A stretch of 64,000 nucleotides of DNA, taken from NCBI GenBank assembly GCA_964625525.1, contig CAZVEE010000005.1, forward strand, positions 10,998 through 74,997, given 5' to 3'. The translations under genes were made by a program, and so were the position numbers. This DNA is from CAZVEE01 sp964625525 (lineage in GTDB: Bacteria; Pseudomonadota; Alphaproteobacteria; JAJFIK01). This document shows positions 59,969 through 64,000 of this stretch, piece by piece. The notes under the pieces are model-generated. The model was not told the origin of the DNA and did no database searches. It worked only from the letters and a program-made list of their open reading frames with translations. Each line of letters begins with the position of its first letter. The first letter of the stretch is position 1.

Positions 59969-60871
59969 TCATCCGGCGATTTGGGTCAAGAGCTGCCCCA
60001 ACGGGTCAGTGTCCAGGGGTTTGCCATCCAAGGCGCCCTGCCAGTCGAGGCCCGCGCGCAGCCGCACCACATCGCCGATGACGATGAGAGCCGGCGCCTC
60101 GATGCCGCTCGCGAGCGCATCATCGAAGGCTCGGGCGAGAGTGGTCTCCAGGACCTGCTGGTCGGGGGTGGTGGCCTTGCTGACAATCGCGACGGGTTCG
60201 TCGCCGCGCCGGCCGGCCGTCTGAAACCGGGCGCTGAGCGTGCTCAGGTGCTTCATGGCCATGTAGAGCACAATGACCGGCGAACCCTTGGCGATGGCCT
60301 CCCAGTCGAGGCCCTCGGGCACATCGCCCGTGGCCGTGTGGCCGGTGACGAAGGTGACCGCGTGATTGATGTCGCGATGGGTGACGGGAATGCCCGCATA
60401 GCCCAACCCGCCCACGCCCGCGCTGACCCCCGGCACCAGCCGGAACGGCACGCCCGCGCGCACCAGCGCCAGCGCTTCTTCCCCGCCCCGTCCAAAAACG
60501 AAGGGATCCCCGCCTTTCAGCCGCAGGACGCGCTTGCCACTGTGCGCCAGCTCAATCAGGCGGCTGGAGATATCCCGTTGTTTCAAGGACGGTTTGCCGC
60601 CACGCTTGCCCGCATATTCAATCGCCGTGTTCGGGCCGGCGAGCGCCAGCACCCCATCGCCAACCAGGGCGTCATGAACGATGATGTCCGCTTGGCCAAG
60701 CGCATGGGCGGCGTGCAGCGTCAACAAACCGGGATCGCCCGGGCCCGCGCCCACAAGCCACACCGAGCCCGGCTCGAAGGCCGGAAACTGGATCGTGCCC
60801 GACGGCAGCACCTGACCAAGGCTGGAGCGACCAAAGCGGGCCGCTGCAAGCGAGGGAGGATCCTGAACCAT
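59969..60871 (-). CDS. cobA: Uroporphyrinogen-III C-methyltransferase (SUMT)
   Basis: A 300-residue enzyme that methylates uroporphyrinogen III at C2 and C7 to precorrin-2, feeding siroheme and cobalamin. Motifs are VWLVGAGPGDPGLLT (about residue 37), VHDALVGDGVLAL, LRLKGGDPFVFGRGGEE, PGVSAGVGGLGYAGIPVTHR and VTGHTATG. There is no CysG-type dehydrogenase/ferrochelatase domain. I chose the ATG at 60871; a TTG at 60886 is also in frame, and no strong ribosome site is visible. It could supply siroheme for the reductase at 2740-4401 as well as the cobalamin genes nearby. Confidence 0.92.
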   Translation of the reverse strand: MVQDPPSLAAARFGRSSLGQVLPSGTIQFPAFEPGSVWLVGAGPGDPGLLTLHAAHALGQADIIVHDALVGDGVLALAGPNTAIEYAGKRGGKPSLKQRDISSRLIELAHSGKRVLRLKGGDPFVFGRGGEEALALVRAGVPFRLVPGVSAGVGGLGYAGIPVTHRDINHAVTFVTGHTATGDVPEGLDWEAIAKGSPVIVLYMAMKHLSTLSARFQTAGRRGDEPVAIVSKATTPDQQVLETTLARAFDDALASGIEAPALIVIGDVVRLRAGLDWQGALDGKPLDTDPLGQLLTQIAG

Positions 60872-60968
60872 TTTACGCACCCACAATGTGGATCAATTTA
60901 ATTCCCGCTACTCTACAGGAATAAGCACGAATTTTGGAATCGGAAGGGGCGGGCCCCTAAATGAGACG

Positions 60969-61006
60969 TGGGTTCAGCAAAAATTCCTGGGTTCAGCAAA
61001 AATTCC
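60969..61006. repeat. Perfect 19-bp tandem duplication
   Basis: TGGGTTCAGCAAAAATTCC occurs twice back to back (60969-60987 and 60988-61006), in the intergenic stretch between cobA and the retropepsin-like gene. Confidence 0.95.
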
Positions 61007-61101
61007 CGTGAGCGCGCGCCGGCCGTGTGGTGGTTCTCCAGATCCGGCGCTATGGTGGCCGCGCTGCGATCAGACATGCGATCAGGCAAAGGATATCGCC
61101 C

Positions 61102-61806
61102 ATGCGCCAAGGCTCTTGGAAGATCATCGCGATCCTGGCGGCAGGCGCGGCCACACTGTTGCTGGTGCTGAACTGGGCCTTTCCCGGCGCCACGGATGAT
61201 GAGGATTTCTGGCCGCAAATGGCCTATGGCCTGATGCTGGTGACGCTGTTCGGCGCCGCCGCTTTTGGCCCGCGCATCAATCTGAGCGAAGCGGTGCGCA
61301 ATGGCTTGATCTGGGTGGGGATCTTCGTGGCGGTATTCGCCGTGGTGAGCTTTCGCGAAGACTTTGCTTATGTCGGCCAGCGCATGATGGGCGAGTTGTT
61401 GCCCTCTCAAGCCCAAACGACAGCGGCGGGCACCGTGAGCCTGCGCCGCTCCAGCAATGGTCATTTCATGGTCAATGCCGATGTGCGTGGAGACGGCCGC
61501 GAGGCGCCGGTCCTGTTTATGGTCGATACGGGCGCCAGCGCCGTGGCGCTGTCACCGCAAGACGCGCGGCGTATTGGGTTTGATCCGGACAGCCTGCGCT
61601 ACACGGTGATGGTCAATACCGCGAACGGACGCACCAGCGCGGCGCCAGTAGAGATCGATCGCATTGCCATCGGCCCGGCCGTGGTGACCCGGGTGCGGGG
61701 CCTGGTCATCCGCGAGGGGCTGGCCGGCTCGCTCCTGGGACTGAGTTATCTCGATGATTTATCCGGGTATAGCGTGCAGGGTGATGAACTCGTACTAACG
61801 CCTTGA
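61102..61806 (+). CDS. Retropepsin-like aspartic protease, membrane-anchored (TIGR02281 type)
   Basis: A 234-residue protein. Three hydrophobic segments lie in the first 90 residues (about 7-28, 42-60, 70-90); the C-terminal 125 residues form a clan AA single-domain aspartic protease with the active site VLFMVDTGASAVALS (Asp about residue 151) and the hydrophobic LAGSLLGLSYLD near the end. Retropepsin-like enzymes work as dimers. The family is common in alphaproteobacteria and of unknown substrate. The ATG at 61102 is preceded by AGGATA 7 nt away. Confidence 0.85.
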   Translation: MRQGSWKIIAILAAGAATLLLVLNWAFPGATDDEDFWPQMAYGLMLVTLFGAAAFGPRINLSEAVRNGLIWVGIFVAVFAVVSFREDFAYVGQRMMGELLPSQAQTTAAGTVSLRRSSNGHFMVNADVRGDGREAPVLFMVDTGASAVALSPQDARRIGFDPDSLRYTVMVNTANGRTSAAPVEIDRIAIGPAVVTRVRGLVIREGLAGSLLGLSYLDDLSGYSVQGDELVLTP

Positions 61807-61870
61807 GGACCTCACTCTCACGTCTGCCCAACCCCTGTATCTGCCTGACCCCTCAAAAAGAGATGATCTC

Positions 61871-62668
61871 ATGCTGATTGCTCAGATCACCGATTGTCAT
61901 GTCACGGCCAAGGAGGCGGGTCCTCTGGACGGCTACGATACCGCCGCCGATCTGGCTCTGGCGATTGCGCGCGTGAATGCCTTTGAGCCGGCGCCCGATC
62001 TCCTGCTCGTGACTGGTGATCTGGTCGATCACCGGCTGGACACGGAATATGCGCATCTGGCCGAGATCCTCGCGGCAGTGCGCATCCCGATGATCATCCT
62101 GCCCGGCAATCACGATGCCCGCGCGCCCTTTACCAAAGCGCTGGGGCAGATCGCCACCATTGGCCATGGGGATCCGTTCCTGCATCTGGTGCGCGATATC
62201 GAGGATCCGCAGCATGGGCCCTTGCGACTTCTGGTGCTCGATTCACTCGAAGAAGGGGCAACAGGCGGCGAAATGTGCGCCGCGCGGCTCGCCTGGATTG
62301 AGGCGCGTCTCAGCGAGGCGCAGGACGTGCCCACCGTAATGGCCATGCATCATCCGCCCCTGCATTTTGGGATTCCGATTTTCGATCACTTCGGCTTTAA
62401 GGGGCTGGACGCGTTCCGCGCCATGGTCATGCGCCATCCGCAGATCGACCTGATCTTGTGCGGGCATATCCACCGGGCGATCACGGCGAGCCTGGGCTCG
62501 GCCCGGGTGCATGTGTGCCCGGCCACGAGCTATGCCTATCCGCTGGAACTGCGCGAGGGCGCGCCCTTCGCCCGTCAGCCCGAACCGCCGGGCATTATGC
62601 TGCATCGCCGCCAAGGCCCGCGAGACTGGACCAGCCATGTCCTGCCTGTGTCCCCGCGCGCCCGCTGA
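61871..62668 (+). CDS. CpdA-like cyclic nucleotide phosphodiesterase/metallophosphoesterase
   Basis: A 265-residue dimetal phosphoesterase. Motifs: ITDCHV (residue 6), VTGDLVDH (about 47), ILPGNHDAR (about 77), MAMHHPPL (about 156) and LCGHIHRAI (about 196). The overall pattern, with HHPPLHFGIPIFDHFG before the last motif, is close to CpdA/Icc-type 3',5'-cAMP phosphodiesterases, though substrate specificity is not certain. It overlaps the phnN gene start by 32 bp, so the two are likely co-translated. Confidence 0.87.
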   Translation: MLIAQITDCHVTAKEAGPLDGYDTAADLALAIARVNAFEPAPDLLLVTGDLVDHRLDTEYAHLAEILAAVRIPMIILPGNHDARAPFTKALGQIATIGHGDPFLHLVRDIEDPQHGPLRLLVLDSLEEGATGGEMCAARLAWIEARLSEAQDVPTVMAMHHPPLHFGIPIFDHFGFKGLDAFRAMVMRHPQIDLILCGHIHRAITASLGSARVHVCPATSYAYPLELREGAPFARQPEPPGIMLHRRQGPRDWTSHVLPVSPRAR

Positions 62669-63293
62669 GCGGGAAGGCCCGGTCCCGGGGCGGTTGTTCT
62701 TCGTTGTCGGCCCCAGCGGGGCGGGCAAGGACACCCTGATCGATGAGGCGGGGCGGGTGCTTGGCGCCTGTCCACGGTATATGATCTGTAAGCGGATTAT
62801 TACCCGCCCGCCCGAGCCGGTCGGCGAGCAGAACGTGGCCGTGACATCTGAGCGGTTTGCCCGCCTGAAGCACGCCGGTGCCTTTGCGCTGAGCTGGTCC
62901 GCCCACGGATTGGATTACGGGATCGCCTCGTCGGTGCTGGCGGATCTGGCGGCTGGACGGCATGTGATCGTCAATGGCTCGCGTGGCGTGATCCCGGTGG
63001 CGTTGGGGCTGACCCCGGATGTGAGCGTGATCTTGGTCACGGCGCCACGCTCGGTGCTTGCGGTACGCCTGGCGGCTCGGGGCCGGGAGAGCGCCGAGGC
63101 CATCGAGGCACGCTTGGCGCGCGATCCAGGCGCAGGCCTTGAAGGGGTCCCCGATGAGGCCCTGAGCGTGGTGCAGAACGATGGCAGTGTGGCGGACGGC
63201 ACGGCGCGCTTTCTGGCGGCGCTGGGCCGCGCGGAGCCCTTTTGCGCGCGCCTCACAGGCGACCCCACGGGCTTATCCCATGAGGAAAGTTGA
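62637..63293 (+). CDS. phnN: Ribose 1,5-bisphosphokinase PhnN
   Basis: A 218-residue P-loop kinase of the PhnN family, making PRPP from ribose 1,5-bisphosphate in phosphonate breakdown. Walker A is GPSGAGKDTL (about residue 24); RYMICKRIITRPPEP (guanylate-kinase-like substrate loop) and WSAHGLDYGI follow, and HVIVNGSRGV near residue 118 is typical. The ATG at 62637 lies inside the phosphoesterase gene, so the N-terminus is slightly uncertain. No other phn genes are present; PhnN may work in salvage of ribose bisphosphate. Confidence 0.88.
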   Translation: MSCLCPRAPAEREGPVPGRLFFVVGPSGAGKDTLIDEAGRVLGACPRYMICKRIITRPPEPVGEQNVAVTSERFARLKHAGAFALSWSAHGLDYGIASSVLADLAAGRHVIVNGSRGVIPVALGLTPDVSVILVTAPRSVLAVRLAARGRESAEAIEARLARDPGAGLEGVPDEALSVVQNDGSVADGTARFLAALGRAEPFCARLTGDPTGLSHEES

Positions 63294-63365
63294 AATTACC
63301 GCCGCCCCCCGGTACACCCAAGCGTGCTCGACGCGAAGACCAAGCCACAGGGGACCTGACCACCA

Positions 63366-64000
63366 TGAGCTTTCCCACGCCGCGATCTGACCTGACCCCC
63401 AACACGCCGGAGTTCGAGCGCTTGCCCCTGGTGGCGCCCTTGGGGTTCCGGGAGTATGACGCGCGCTGGCTGTTTCCCGAGCAAATCAATCTGATGGGCG
63501 TGCAGGCCTTGGGCCTGGGCCTGGGTACTGTGATCCACCAGCTGGGTGTAGAGCCGCGCATTGCCGTGGGTCATGACTTCCGCTCCTATTCCGCGTCGAT
63601 TAAGCAGGCGTTGATGAACGGGCTGATCAGTGCGGGCTGCCACGTGCATGATATCGGTCTGGCGCTCTCGCCCATGGCCTATTACGCGCAGTTCGATCTG
63701 GATGTGCCCTGTGTGGCCATGGTCACCGCGAGCCATAACGAGAATGGTTGGACCGGTGTGAAAATGGGCGCCAATCGCCCTCTCACTTTTGGTCCCGATG
63801 AGATGAGCCGGCTCAAAGAGGTGGTGCTGTCGGGTGCCTTCCAATTCGCCGAGGGCGGACGATACACCTTTGTGCCGGACATGGCCGACCGCTATATCGC
63901 TGCCTTGACCAAGGGCAAAAAGCTGGATCGCCCGATCAAGGTCGTGGCGGCCTGCGGCAACGGTACGGCGGGCGCGTTCGCGCCGAAAGTGCTTGAGGCC
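63366..64000 (+). CDS. Phosphomannomutase/phosphoglucomutase (3' partial)
   Basis: The frame starts at the ATG at 63366 (AGGGGA 9 nt upstream) and is open to the window edge; 211 codons are visible of an expected 460-500. The alpha-D-phosphohexomutase pattern is clear: FREYDARWLFPEQINLMG, then VGHDFRSYS, and the phosphoserine loop MVTASHNENGWTGVKMG (Ser at about residue 121). Domain 2 begins with RPIKVVAACGNGTAG. It interconverts hexose 1- and 6-phosphates for polysaccharide and nucleotide sugar synthesis. Confidence 0.92.

Noticed and set aside
1..64000. CRISPR arrays, rRNA or tRNA genes
   Set aside because: I looked for regularly spaced repeats, T-loop consensus and rRNA landmarks and saw none. 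The only short repeats are direct tandem units without spacers.

Overview
The window is high-GC, densely packed DNA with Shine-Dalgarno starts and many ATGA/GTGA stop-start overlaps. It reads as an alphaproteobacterial chromosome. The strongest evidence is a gene order that I recall from rhizobia and related alphaproteobacteria: a feuPQ-like two-component pair, then ccmI/ccmF/ccmH (cycHKL), a second OmpR-type pair, and glnE. A DUF2849-sulfite reductase-DUF934 operon, the ABC permease/ATPase/binding-protein operon, PYROXD2-like oxidoreductases, and CobT back to back with CobS also fit. I cannot assign the order or genus. No CRISPR array, rRNA, tRNA, insertion sequence or prophage was found.

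Layout. 1-2181: a trypsin-like protease fused to an endonuclease-I-type nuclease, cut by the left edge. 2256-4750 (-): assimilatory sulfite reduction behind a promoter with 21-bp-spaced direct repeats. 4880-8616 (-): a DUF1214/DUF1254 pair followed by an ABC importer. 8781-13440: envelope genes (SH3 lipoprotein, small membrane protein, PBP1A), a YcgN-like Cys-cluster protein and a CII-like regulator behind nested inverted repeats. 13557-20869: PepSY protein, response regulator, kinase, DUF938 methyltransferase and cytochrome c maturation genes. 20903-31786: hydrolase/OsmC fusion, a long non-coding stretch, second two-component pair, C13 peptidase with an MFS transporter, HU and glnE.

31963-35344 holds a complete spermidine route (SpeD, ornithine decarboxylase, SpeE). 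35614-40051 is a tightly coupled three-gene operon of two CrtI/PYROXD2-like flavoproteins and a GcvT-fold protein. 40128-42400 is an EF-hand protein plus an ECF sigma factor, anti-sigma-like protein and ZraP/CnrX-like sensor. Then come a CPA1 antiporter, a large sensor kinase, PepN, a MarR regulator next to paired acyl-CoA dehydrogenases, MltF, DusA and a TauE permease. Cobalamin genes (cobT, cobS, cobA), a frameshifted alcohol dehydrogenase, two metallophosphoesterases, a retropepsin-like protease, PhnN and the start of a phosphohexomutase close the window.

The most notable observations are: the protease-nuclease fusion; the flavoprotein/flavoprotein/GcvT operon; an alcohol dehydrogenase broken by a perfect 26-bp tandem duplication whose removal restores the frame; two long gene-free gaps exactly where ccmE and degP would be expected in the ancestral order; a pair of near-identical 58-bp palindromic repeats, one abutting the broken gene; and an unusual number of short tandem duplications across the window.
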